From assembly GCA_964484485.1 (NCBI GenBank), contig CAZAGD010000066.1, positions 1-11,179 of the forward strand: 11,179 nucleotides of DNA. Direction: 5' to 3'. The notes under the pieces are model-generated. The model was given only the letters and a program-made list of their open reading frames with translations. It did no database searches and was not told the origin of the DNA. A program made the translations under genes and the position numbers. This document shows, one piece after another, positions 1 through 6,683 of the stretch. Each line of letters opens with the position of its first letter. The first letter of the stretch is position 1. Origin of the DNA: CAZAGD01 sp964484485 (GTDB lineage Bacteria; Desulfobacterota; SM23-61).

Positions 1-1695
1 ATTGGTGTTTTCATTTGCCACTGTGGAAACAATATTGGTGGCGTAGTTAATGTACCGGCAGTCAAAGAATATGCCGCGAAATTTAAAAATGTAGTTTTTG
101 TGGATGAAAACCTTTATACTTGCTCCCAAGACACCCAGGAAAAGATAAAAAAAGCAATAGCCGAACATAATTTAAATAGAGTTATCGTAGTTTCCTGCAC
201 TCCCCGTACCCATGAACCCCTCTTTCAAGAGACGATTAGGGAAGCTGGCCTGAATCGCTACCTTTTTGAAATGGCCAACATTCGCGACCAGTGTTCCTGG
301 GTACATATGCAGGAAAAGGAGGAGGCCACAGATAAAGCCTCTGCTTTAGTGCGGATGGCTATTGCTCATGCCCGCTTGCTGCAGCCGTTGCAAGAATTAC
401 CTAAGAGAGTGACTAAAAGAGGCCTGGTAATCGGCGGAGGATTAGCCGGAATGGAGGCAGCTTTAGGTTTGGCCGAACAGGGGTTTGAGGCGGTTTTAAT
501 TGAAAAAGAGGCGGAGCTTGGGGGAAATCTCCGCTATTTGCGCCGCACTCTAAATGGTCAAGATGTCGCTCAGTTTCTGGAAATCCTGCAAGAGAAAGTG
601 AAGAAGCATCCGCGCATCCAAGTCTTTACTAACGCCGTCGTGACCGATTTTTCCGGTTATGTTGGCAACTTTAAAACCAATATCTTGGTTGGTCCGCGGA
701 TGTTCAGTAGGGAGATTGAACATGGAGTAACTATTGTGGCCACAGGCGGAGAGGAATATAAACCAAAAGAGTATCTTTATGGCCAAGATGAGCGCATAGT
801 TACTCAATTAGAATTAGAAGATTTATTAGTTAAAGATTCCCGGCGGTGGCAAGAGGTTAAAGAAATAGTAATGGTTCAATGCGTTGGTTCGCGGAATGAG
901 GAACGCCCCTATTGCAGTCGGGTTTGTTGCGCGGAAGCAGTAAAGAATGCTTTACATCTTAAGGAACTTAATCCGCATGTTCAGGTTACTATTCTTTACC
1001 GGGACATGCGCATGTACGGACTTTTAGAGACTTATTATAGCCAAGCCCGTCAGGCCGGCGTCCGCTTTTTGCGCTATGAAGAAGATCGGCCGCCCGAAGT
1101 TAAAATCCAAGAAGGAAGGCTTAAAGTCGTAGTATTTAACCCCACCTTAAAAGAAGAGATAGAGTTTGCTCCTGATTATATAGCTCTATCAGCAGCTACG
1201 ATTGCGGCTGATACTGCCGAATTAGCCAGTATGCTAAAGGTTCCGCGTACAGCCGAGGGATTTTTCTTAGAAGCGCACATGAAATTACGGCCAGTAGATT
1301 TCGCCTCCGAGGGGATTTATCTCTGTGGACTGGCTCATGGGCCAAAACTGATTGATGAGTGTATAGCTCAAGCCAAGGGCGCCGTGGCCAGAGCTTGTAC
1401 TATTTTGGCTAAAGATGAGATTTTAGTAGGTGGCATAGTTTCCGTAGTCAATCCGGAAAAATGTGCGGCTTGCCTCACCTGCGTGCGCGTTTGTCCTTAC
1501 AATGTACCCGTGATTAATGCAGATGGCGTAGCCGAGATCGAACCAGCCATGTGCCATGGGTGCGGGATATGCGTGGCCGAATGTCCGGGCAAGGCCATTA
1601 CTTTACAGCATTTTACTGATGAGCAGATTTTAGCCAAGTGCCAAGCTCTCTTGGAAAAGGAGCTAAAAGCAATTAGGCAGGCGGAGGCGGCATGA
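1..1695 (+). CDS. hdrA: HdrA-like FAD/iron-sulfur subunit (5' partial)
   Basis: Flavin-containing subunit of heterodisulfide-reductase-type complexes, the usual site of flavin-based electron bifurcation in the cytoplasm. The reading frame is open from base 1 without a start, so the N-terminus lies outside the window; a GTG at 100 is internal, because the residues before it already match the family (Cys6-His-Cys8-Gly near the HdrA N-terminus). Visible residues, counted from base 1: a dinucleotide-binding motif IGGGLAG at about 144-150, the HdrA signature CVGSR followed by YCSRVCC at about 294-310, and two C-terminal [4Fe-4S] motifs (Cys488/491/494/498 and Cys518/521/524/528). About 564 residues are visible. 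I see no ferredoxin insert between the GNFK segment (about 223) and the CVGSR motif, where many HdrA proteins carry one. The stop overlaps the next gene as ATGA. With mvhD, metV and metF downstream, a role in methylenetetrahydrofolate reduction is inferred. Confidence 0.93.
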   Translation: MGVFICHCGNNIGGVVNVPAVKEYAAKFKNVVFVDENLYTCSQDTQEKIKKAIAEHNLNRVIVVSCTPRTHEPLFQETIREAGLNRYLFEMANIRDQCSWVHMQEKEEATDKASALVRMAIAHARLLQPLQELPKRVTKRGLVIGGGLAGMEAALGLAEQGFEAVLIEKEAELGGNLRYLRRTLNGQDVAQFLEILQEKVKKHPRIQVFTNAVVTDFSGYVGNFKTNILVGPRMFSREIEHGVTIVATGGEEYKPKEYLYGQDERIVTQLELEDLLVKDSRRWQEVKEIVMVQCVGSRNEERPYCSRVCCAEAVKNALHLKELNPHVQVTILYRDMRMYGLLETYYSQARQAGVRFLRYEEDRPPEVKIQEGRLKVVVFNPTLKEEIEFAPDYIALSAATIAADTAELASMLKVPRTAEGFFLEAHMKLRPVDFASEGIYLCGLAHGPKLIDECIAQAKGAVARACTILAKDEILVGGIVSVVNPEKCAACLTCVRVCPYNVPVINADGVAEIEPAMCHGCGICVAECPGKAITLQHFTDEQILAKCQALLEKELKAIRQAEAA

Positions 1696-2168
1696 TGGAA
1701 AATTTTGAGCCACTCATTGTAGCTTTTTGTTGTCATTATTGCGCTTACACAGCCGCGGACTTAGCGGGGACTATGCGCTTGTCATATCCGCCCAATGTGC
1801 GGATTATCCGTGTTCCTTGTACCGGAAAAGTGGATGTCCTTTTTTTACTCAAAGCTTTTGAAGAAGGAGCCGATGGCGTTTATGTGGCGGGCTGTTTAGA
1901 AGGAGACTGTCATTTTCTCAAAGGGAATCTGCGGGCCAAAAAACGCGTGGCCTTGGCTAAGCGCATTTTGGAGGAGGTGGGCCTAGGCGGAGAAAGATTG
2001 GAAATGTATAATATGTCCGCGGCCATGGGGCCCCGTTTCGCAGAAGTTGCCAGAGAGATGACGGAAAAGATAAGAAAATTAGGACCGAGTCCGATAAAAA
2101 AAATGCTCGGAGCAGGGAGCAAGGAGCCAGAAGAAAATACAATATTGGAGCAAGTGGTAAATAATTAA
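1692..2168 (+). CDS. mvhD: MvhD-like [2Fe-2S] electron-transfer subunit
   Basis: Small iron-sulfur protein of the MvhD/FrhD family (methyl-viologen-reducing hydrogenase delta subunit), which passes electrons between HdrA and a partner oxidoreductase. It has 158 residues, close to the usual size. The family's cysteines are visible: Cys13, Cys14 and Cys17 in the N-terminal FCCHYC segment, Cys43 in VPCTGK, and Cys68/Cys73 in AGCLEGDC. Two ATG codons are adjacent. The one at 1692 overlaps the hdrA stop, but the GGAGG at 1683-1687 lies only 4 bases before it and 7 bases before the ATG at 1695, so translation may start at 1695. The last 25 or so residues form a polar tail of no recognised function. 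No hydrogenase gene is nearby; the neighbours suggest service to MetV/MetF instead. Confidence 0.93.
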   Translation: MMENFEPLIVAFCCHYCAYTAADLAGTMRLSYPPNVRIIRVPCTGKVDVLFLLKAFEEGADGVYVAGCLEGDCHFLKGNLRAKKRVALAKRILEEVGLGGERLEMYNMSAAMGPRFAEVAREMTEKIRKLGPSPIKKMLGAGSKEPEENTILEQVVNN

Positions 2169-2311
2169 AAAAACAAAATAATTAAAGTGGTCAAGAAAAT
2201 AGCTATAAGGCCACAAGAAGGTATAAAACTGGCTTGAATTATTAGGTATAAAGAAACATCTTGGCCGGGTGAAGAAAAGGGTAAGTTAAACAGTAATTTA
2301 AGGAGAAGAAG

Positions 2312-2980
2312 ATGATCATTGCCGAAGGAAAACCCATCAAAGAAATTTTAGCTATGATTGAGCCTTTCGATAAGATAATTGTAGCTGGCTGTAAAGGATG
2401 TGTGACAGTTTGTTCGGCCGGCGGAGAAAAAGAAGTTGGTATATTAGCGGCCGCTTTGCGCTTAGCGCGGAATACCCAGGGGAGATCTCTGGAGACAAAA
2501 GAGGTGACTTTAGAAAGGCAGTGCGATACAGAGTATCTGGAGCCGATGCGGGAATATGCCGACGAGTACCAAGCTATCCTTTCTTTAGCTTGCGGGGCTG
2601 GAATTCAATTTGTCGCCGAAAAATTTCGCCATCATCCTGTTCTACCAGGAGTAAATACCCAATTTATTGGGGTGACCGAGGAACAGGGGGTATGGACAGA
2701 AAGGTGTCAAGCTTGCGGCAATTGTGTGCTTGATCTTACTGGAGGAATTTGCCCTATCAGTCGTTGCTCCAAAAGCCTGCTTAACGGCCCTTGCGGCGGT
2801 TCCAAAAATGGCCAATGTGAAGTAGATCCGGAGATTGCCTGTGGATGGCAATTAATATATGATCGGCTGCAAGAATTAGGCCAGTTAGATAAGTTAGAAG
2901 TCATTATCCCGGTCAAGGATTGGTCCAAGAGTCGGGATGGGGGACCCCGCCGGCGCGTCCGGGAGGATTTAAGGATATGA
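2312..2980 (+). CDS. metV: MetV: zinc/iron-sulfur partner of methylenetetrahydrofolate reductase
   Basis: Member of the methylenetetrahydrofolate reductase C-terminal-domain family (MetV), which in acetogens forms the MetVF core and relays electrons to the MetF flavin. It has 222 residues, the usual size. It is cysteine-rich: Cys27/30/34, Cys71, Cys94, then CxxCxxC at 132/135/138, Cys147, Cys152, the family-typical NGPCGGSKNGQCE stretch (Cys161, Cys169) and Cys177. In the family these bind iron-sulfur clusters and zinc; the individual assignment here is inferred. The start is supported by AAGGAG at 2300-2305, 6 bases before the ATG. A 143-base AT-rich gap precedes the gene; I find no convincing promoter or terminator there, so it may be co-transcribed with hdrA-mvhD or have its own promoter. 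The stop overlaps metF as ATGA. Confidence 0.92.
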   Translation: MIIAEGKPIKEILAMIEPFDKIIVAGCKGCVTVCSAGGEKEVGILAAALRLARNTQGRSLETKEVTLERQCDTEYLEPMREYADEYQAILSLACGAGIQFVAEKFRHHPVLPGVNTQFIGVTEEQGVWTERCQACGNCVLDLTGGICPISRCSKSLLNGPCGGSKNGQCEVDPEIACGWQLIYDRLQELGQLDKLEVIIPVKDWSKSRDGGPRRRVREDLRI

Positions 2981-3900
2981 AAGCAGGGAGTAGATTAGAA
3001 AAAATTTTGACCAGCGGAGGATTTGCCGTTACGGGCGAGCTGGGGCCACCCAAAGGTGCTGATTTGTCCGTAATTGAGAGAAAAGCTAATCTTTTGCGGG
3101 GCAATGTGGATGCCATTAATGTGACTGATAATCAAACAGCCATTGTGCGCATGTCTTCTATTGCGGTCGGGGCTATTTTACAACGGATGGGTTTAGAGGC
3201 GACCATGCAGATGGTTTGTCGAGACCGAAATCGCATCGCCATGCAGAGTGATATCTTCGGCGCCTATGCTTTGGGCATCCGCAACATCCTCTGTCTTACT
3301 GGCGACCATCAAAAATTTGGGAATCACCCCACAGCCAAGAATGTTTTTGACTTAGATTCAATCCAGCTCATCCACATGGTCAGGCGCATGCGTGATGAGC
3401 ATAAGGTTCTTGGCGGCGATGAGATTGAAGGTGTTCCGGCTATGTTCATCGGGGCCGCGGAGAATCCCTTTGCCGATCCCTTTGCCTACCGGGTTATTCG
3501 TTTGGCTAAGAAAGTAGCTGCCGGCGCTGACTTTATCCAAACGCAATGTATTTACGACCTGGAAAAATTTGCGCGTTTTATGGAGATGGTCCGAGACCGC
3601 GGCTTAGATGAAAAAGTGCACATTTTAGCGGGAGTAACGCCTTTGAAATCAGTGGGCATGGCCCGGTATATGAAGGAAAAAGTAGCTGGCATGGAGATTC
3701 CCGATGAGATCATCAATCGCTTAAAAGGAGTGAGCAAAGATAAAGTTAGAGAAGAGGGAATAAAAATCTGTGTAGAGCAGATTCAGCGCTTGCGCGAGAT
3801 TAAAGGAGTGCATGGAATTCATCTGATGGCCATTGAATGGGAAGAAGTAGTCCATGAAATCGTAGATAGAGCTGGACTTTTGCCGCGACCAGAGGTATAA
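2977..3900 (+). CDS. metF: 5,10-methylenetetrahydrofolate reductase (MetF)
   Basis: Flavin-dependent TIM-barrel enzyme that reduces 5,10-methylene-THF to 5-methyl-THF, the last step of the methyl branch. It has 307 residues from the ATG at 2977, normal for MetF. Visible signatures are VTGELGPPKGAD near residues 18-29 (the glutamate of this strand matches the catalytic acid region of the family), NVTDN at 48-52, QMVCRDRNR at 78-86 and LTGDH at 107-111. The frame stays open upstream to a TTG at 2920, but the ATG at 2977 is preferred. It forms an ATGA overlap with metV, has GGAGG at 2962-2966, and begins where homology begins. No regulatory domain is attached. Pairing with MetV, HdrA and MvhD suggests the multi-subunit, possibly bifurcating form rather than the simple NADH-dependent enzyme. 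Confidence 0.95.
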   Translation: MKAGSRLEKILTSGGFAVTGELGPPKGADLSVIERKANLLRGNVDAINVTDNQTAIVRMSSIAVGAILQRMGLEATMQMVCRDRNRIAMQSDIFGAYALGIRNILCLTGDHQKFGNHPTAKNVFDLDSIQLIHMVRRMRDEHKVLGGDEIEGVPAMFIGAAENPFADPFAYRVIRLAKKVAAGADFIQTQCIYDLEKFARFMEMVRDRGLDEKVHILAGVTPLKSVGMARYMKEKVAGMEIPDEIINRLKGVSKDKVREEGIKICVEQIQRLREIKGVHGIHLMAIEWEEVVHEIVDRAGLLPRPEV

Positions 3901-3941
3901 AAAAACGATGGCCAACAGGGAAAGATAAAGGGAAACAAAGC

Positions 3942-3958
3942 GGGTCCTAAAAGGGCCC
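3942..3958 (+). other. short hairpin after metF
   Basis: A 6-bp stem (GGGTCC pairing with GGGCCC, one G-U pair in RNA) closes a 5-base loop TAAAA, 42 bases after the metF stop. It is not followed by a T-run, so it is not a canonical intrinsic terminator. It may slow transcription or protect the 3' end of the upstream mRNA. Weak call. Confidence 0.3.
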
Positions 3959-3993
3959 TAAAATAGCTTGTAATCAGCGGCAATTTTTGCTAT

Positions 3994-4145
3994 GGAGATC
4001 TTTGGAAAATTCTCTCGAGATGTAATTACGTCATTCCGCGCAAGCACGAAGCAGGCTGAAGCAGGCAGGAATCCCAGTATTTTCAAGGCTTTTGTGGACT
4101 TCCGCTTTCGCGGGAGTGACCAAAAGTCGGTTTTTAAAGATCTCC
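3994..4145. mobile_element. MITE-like element, copy A (152 bp)
   Basis: Non-coding element with perfect 10-bp terminal inverted repeats: GGAGATCTTT at 3994-4003 and its complement at 4136-4145. A 3-bp direct repeat TAT flanks it (3991-3993 and 4146-4148), as expected for target-site duplication. It matches copy B at 10855-10987 over its length, in the same orientation, including 14 identical bases at 4019-4032 and 20 identical bases at 4102-4121. The interior contains a second inverted-repeat layer, with a compact CCGC-TTTC-GCGG hairpin at 4102-4113. Compared with copy B it carries about 21 extra bases around 4043-4068, where GAAGCAGGC is nearly repeated in tandem. No transposase is encoded, so it would have needed a helper in trans. 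The helper family is unknown; a GG-start end and a 3-bp duplication would be compatible with some IS5-related groups, but this is only a suggestion. Confidence 0.8.
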
Positions 4146-4163
4146 TATTGAACATCTGCCAGA

Positions 4164-4832
4164 GTGAAAAAAATTCGCCTATTCATCGATGGCCAAGAGA
4201 TTGAATGTGAGGAAGGAGAAGTCCTGCTCTGGGTAGCTCTGGACCATGGTATTTATATTCCTAATCTTTGCGCCCGGAGAGAGGACAAGGAGCCTTACGG
4301 GGCTTGTCGACTCTGCTTTGTGGAGATAGAAGGAATAACCCATCCAGTGACTGCTTGTTCCACAAAAGTTACCGAAGGAATGGTAGTCAAGACGAAAGGG
4401 AAAATGGCTCTAAGGTTAGCGCGCACGGCTTTTGAGTTAATCTTAAGCAATCACCCGGTAGATTGCGCCCACTGTCTAAAAAATAGAGCTTGTGAATTGC
4501 CAAGGATTGCTAAATACCTGCGGGTAAAATTAAATACCGAGAGATTTAAAAAATTTTTCCGAGAACGCCCCCTTGATGAAACAAGTCCGTTTTTTATATA
4601 CGAGCCCAGGAAATGTGTGCTATGTGGTAAGTGTGTTAGGTACTTTGAGGAAGAACTGGAGATGGGTGCTATTGGTTTTGCCTATCGAGGCTTCCAGCGG
4701 TGGGTGACGACTTTTGATGATCAACCCGTGGGAGTCTCACCCTGCGGCCAACGAGGGGAGTTGGTCGAAATTTGCCCCGTGGGAGCTTTTGTGGCTAAGA
4801 AAAAGGAATATAAAGAGGAGGAAAAGTTATGA
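4164..4832 (+). CDS. Stand-alone NuoG/HoxU-like iron-sulfur protein
   Basis: Homologous to the N-terminal iron-sulfur region of NuoG (complex I) and to HoxU-type diaphorase subunits, without the molybdopterin-like domain that follows in NuoG. It has 222 residues. An N-terminal [2Fe-2S] ferredoxin domain has Cys36, Cys48, Cys51 and Cys65. A His-Cys segment follows (His97, Cys101, Cys104, Cys110), then a [4Fe-4S] motif Cys151/154/157 with Cys204 in EICPVGA. An extra Cys194 is also present. The tail is lysine/glutamate-rich. The GTG at 4164 is the only reasonable start: an in-frame TGA lies at 4149-4151, and the protein begins with the expected beta strand (KKIRLFIDGQ). There is no clear ribosome binding site, and a MITE ends 18 bases upstream. 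The stop overlaps acsE as ATGA. It probably carries electrons within this pathway, for example between NAD(P)H-, formate- or hydrogen-linked enzymes and the methyl or carbonyl branch; the partner is not shown by the sequence. Confidence 0.88.
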   Translation: MKKIRLFIDGQEIECEEGEVLLWVALDHGIYIPNLCARREDKEPYGACRLCFVEIEGITHPVTACSTKVTEGMVVKTKGKMALRLARTAFELILSNHPVDCAHCLKNRACELPRIAKYLRVKLNTERFKKFFRERPLDETSPFFIYEPRKCVLCGKCVRYFEEELEMGAIGFAYRGFQRWVTTFDDQPVGVSPCGQRGELVEICPVGAFVAKKKEYKEEEKL

Positions 4833-5716
4833 TCATTATCGGAGAAAATATTCATGTTATTTCTAAGGAAGTGTCCACGGCGCTTAAAGAAAGGAATCCT
4901 ACAGTGATTCAGCGTCTGGCTAAAGAACAAACTGAGGCGGGAGCAGACTATATCGATCTCAATGTGGGGCCTATGAAAAAAGACACGGAAGAGACCATGA
5001 AATGGCTGGTCAATTGTGTACAGGAGGTGAGCAATCTGCCTCTGTCCATTGACACCATGAATCCCGTGGCCATGGAGGCCGGATTGAAGCATTGTAAAAA
5101 AAGACCTCTCCTTAATTCGGCCTCAGGGAAAAAAGACTCTAAAGAACAGATGTTACCCTTGGCTAAAAAATATAATTGTGATGTGGTCATCTCCGTGATG
5201 ACTGATAAAGGTATGCCTCCGGAAGTGGAATCAAAAATAGAGAGTATTATGGAGACAGTGGCTTACGCCAATGAGTTAGGCATACCCAATGAAGATATTT
5301 GGGTCGATCCCATCATTTTACCTATCAGCACCGCCGGAGAAGGGCAGAGAGCGGCTGTGGTCTGTCTGGAATTTATTAAGATTTTGCAGGATGTGTTGCC
5401 AGGAGTTAAGTCCACCGTGGGCCTTTCAAATGTTTCCAATGGGGTCCCCCATCATTTGCGCCCCATTCTCAACCGCACTTATTTGGTCATGTTAGCCCGT
5501 AATGGCCTCTATTCCGCAATTGCCGACCCATTGGATAAAGAATTAATGTCCTTGATGAAAGGGGAGCTCTCCCATGTTACGGAACTGATCTATAAAACGA
5601 TGGATGGCGAAGAAGTTGATTTAACCACCTTGCCTGAAAAAGAAGCTGCCTATGTAAAAACAGCCAGAGTATTAATGGCTCAAACCCTTTATTCTGATGC
5701 CTGGTTGGAAACTTAA
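4829..5716 (+). CDS. acsE: 5-methyltetrahydrofolate:corrinoid iron-sulfur protein methyltransferase
   Basis: Pterin-binding TIM-barrel methyltransferase that moves the methyl group from methyl-THF to the cobalt of the corrinoid iron-sulfur protein, joining the methyl and carbonyl branches. It has 295 residues, somewhat longer than the roughly 262 of Moorella AcsE, with the extra length mostly in the C-terminal part. Family features in order are IIGENIHV at the N-terminus, YIDLNVGP (Asn45), SIDT (Asp75), LNSASG (Asn96), WVDPI (Asp160) and GLSNVSNG (Asn201, matching the asparagine near the pterin N5 in the family). No cobalamin-binding or other fused domain is present. The start is set by GAGGAGG at 4815-4821 and by the ATGA overlap with the upstream iron-sulfur gene. 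This is the tetrahydrofolate-type enzyme, which argues for a bacterial host despite the archaeal-type CODH that follows. Confidence 0.95.
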   Translation: MIIIGENIHVISKEVSTALKERNPTVIQRLAKEQTEAGADYIDLNVGPMKKDTEETMKWLVNCVQEVSNLPLSIDTMNPVAMEAGLKHCKKRPLLNSASGKKDSKEQMLPLAKKYNCDVVISVMTDKGMPPEVESKIESIMETVAYANELGIPNEDIWVDPIILPISTAGEGQRAAVVCLEFIKILQDVLPGVKSTVGLSNVSNGVPHHLRPILNRTYLVMLARNGLYSAIADPLDKELMSLMKGELSHVTELIYKTMDGEEVDLTTLPEKEAAYVKTARVLMAQTLYSDAWLET

Positions 5717-5759
5717 TGAATTTTAGTTTTTTTCAAGTCACTATTACAGGAGGATAGAA

Positions 5760-6683
5760 ATGGAATATAAAGCACCTATTGAAGCCTACAAAGGAGTAGT
5801 CCGGGAAATCACCATTGGCCGCGGCGAGAAGACTTTGAAGATTGGGGGTGAAAATATTCTTCCCTTCCATTACTTTGATGAAGGGACAATGCCTAACCCG
5901 CCCCGATTTGCTTTAGAAGTTATGGATATGGAGCCCGGGGAAAAAATTCCCCACCTGCTTGAACCCTTCGGGGACACTATTACCGATCCAATTAAATGGG
6001 CGAAGAAATGTGAAACTTTCGGCGTGGATGCTATCTGTTTAACCCTCCTTAGTACCGATCCGGCAGAAAAGGATAGTTCGCCGGAAGAGGCTGCTCAACT
6101 GGTGAAAAAGATGCTGACTGAATTGAAAAAGCCTTTGATCGTTTACGGCTCAGGTGATGAAAAGAAAGATGCCGAAGTTTTGCCCAGAGTGGCCGAGGTA
6201 TGTACGGGGGAAAATCTTTTAATCGGTCCAGTACAGAAAGAGAACTATGAAATCGTCGGTAAAGCTATCTTGGACCATGGCCATATAGCTATTGCCCAAA
6301 GCCCGTTAGACATTAACCTCCTTAAGGAATTAAATGTCAAACTTTGTAAATTTTTGCCACCAGAACGGGTGGTTATCGATCCCCTTTCTTCACCCTTAGG
6401 ATATGGGATTGAATATAGTTTTTCTCTGATGGAAAGGGTAAAACAGATAGGGGTAATTACTAAGGATAACATGACTATGATGCCGATCATTGCTAATTTA
6501 GGAAGCGAATGTTACAAAACAAAACAGGCCAAAGAGAATGAAACTCAAGGGTTACTCTGGGAAGCGATCACAGCGACTACTCTTTGCCTGGCTGGTGCCA
6601 ATCTGCTGGTCTTGAGACATCCAGAGACTCTCAAATTGGTCAAAAAAACTTTATTAGGAGGAAATGAAAAATGGCAGAGTTAA
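5760..6683 (+). CDS. acsD: Corrinoid iron-sulfur protein, small subunit (AcsD/CdhD)
   Basis: Small (delta) subunit of the corrinoid iron-sulfur protein, the methyl carrier between AcsE and acetyl-CoA synthase. It has 307 residues, near the bacterial AcsD size and shorter than typical archaeal CdhD. It reads as a TIM barrel, with family-like segments FHYFDEGTMPNPPRFALEV near the N-terminus, a DAICLTLLSTDP stretch, LIVYGSGDEKKDAEVL, VVIDPLSSPLGYGIEYS and a C-terminal ANLLVLRHPE. No iron-sulfur cysteine motif is present, as expected, since cluster and cobamide contacts come mainly from the large subunit. That subunit is not in this window. The start has AGGAGGA at 5748-5754, 5 bases before the ATG. 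The gene ends 13 bases inside cdhA, which suggests coupled translation. Confidence 0.93.
   Translation: MEYKAPIEAYKGVVREITIGRGEKTLKIGGENILPFHYFDEGTMPNPPRFALEVMDMEPGEKIPHLLEPFGDTITDPIKWAKKCETFGVDAICLTLLSTDPAEKDSSPEEAAQLVKKMLTELKKPLIVYGSGDEKKDAEVLPRVAEVCTGENLLIGPVQKENYEIVGKAILDHGHIAIAQSPLDINLLKELNVKLCKFLPPERVVIDPLSSPLGYGIEYSFSLMERVKQIGVITKDNMTMMPIIANLGSECYKTKQAKENETQGLLWEAITATTLCLAGANLLVLRHPETLKLVKKTLLGGNEKWQS

Noticed and set aside
2169..2311. Promoter in the mvhD-metV gap (TTGAAT and TATAAA-like words)
   Set aside because: The candidate boxes are only 7 bases apart and no other pair has acceptable spacing, so a promoter cannot be supported.
2398..2733. 111-residue + strand frame inside metV
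   Set aside because: It is a shifted frame of a conserved gene with no ribosome binding site or recognisable domain.
2920..2976. Upstream TTG start adding 19 residues to MetF
   Set aside because: The extension lies inside metV and has no family homology; the ATG at 2977 has the ATGA overlap and a ribosome binding site.
3992..4204. 70-residue open frame across MITE copy A
   Set aside because: It is the translation of the repeat (with a typical RFRGSD-like peptide from the hairpin), has no ribosome binding site and overlaps the NuoG-like gene in another frame.
4721..5092. 123-residue antisense frame opposite the NuoG-like gene and acsE
   Set aside because: It overlaps two conserved sense genes and resembles no known protein.
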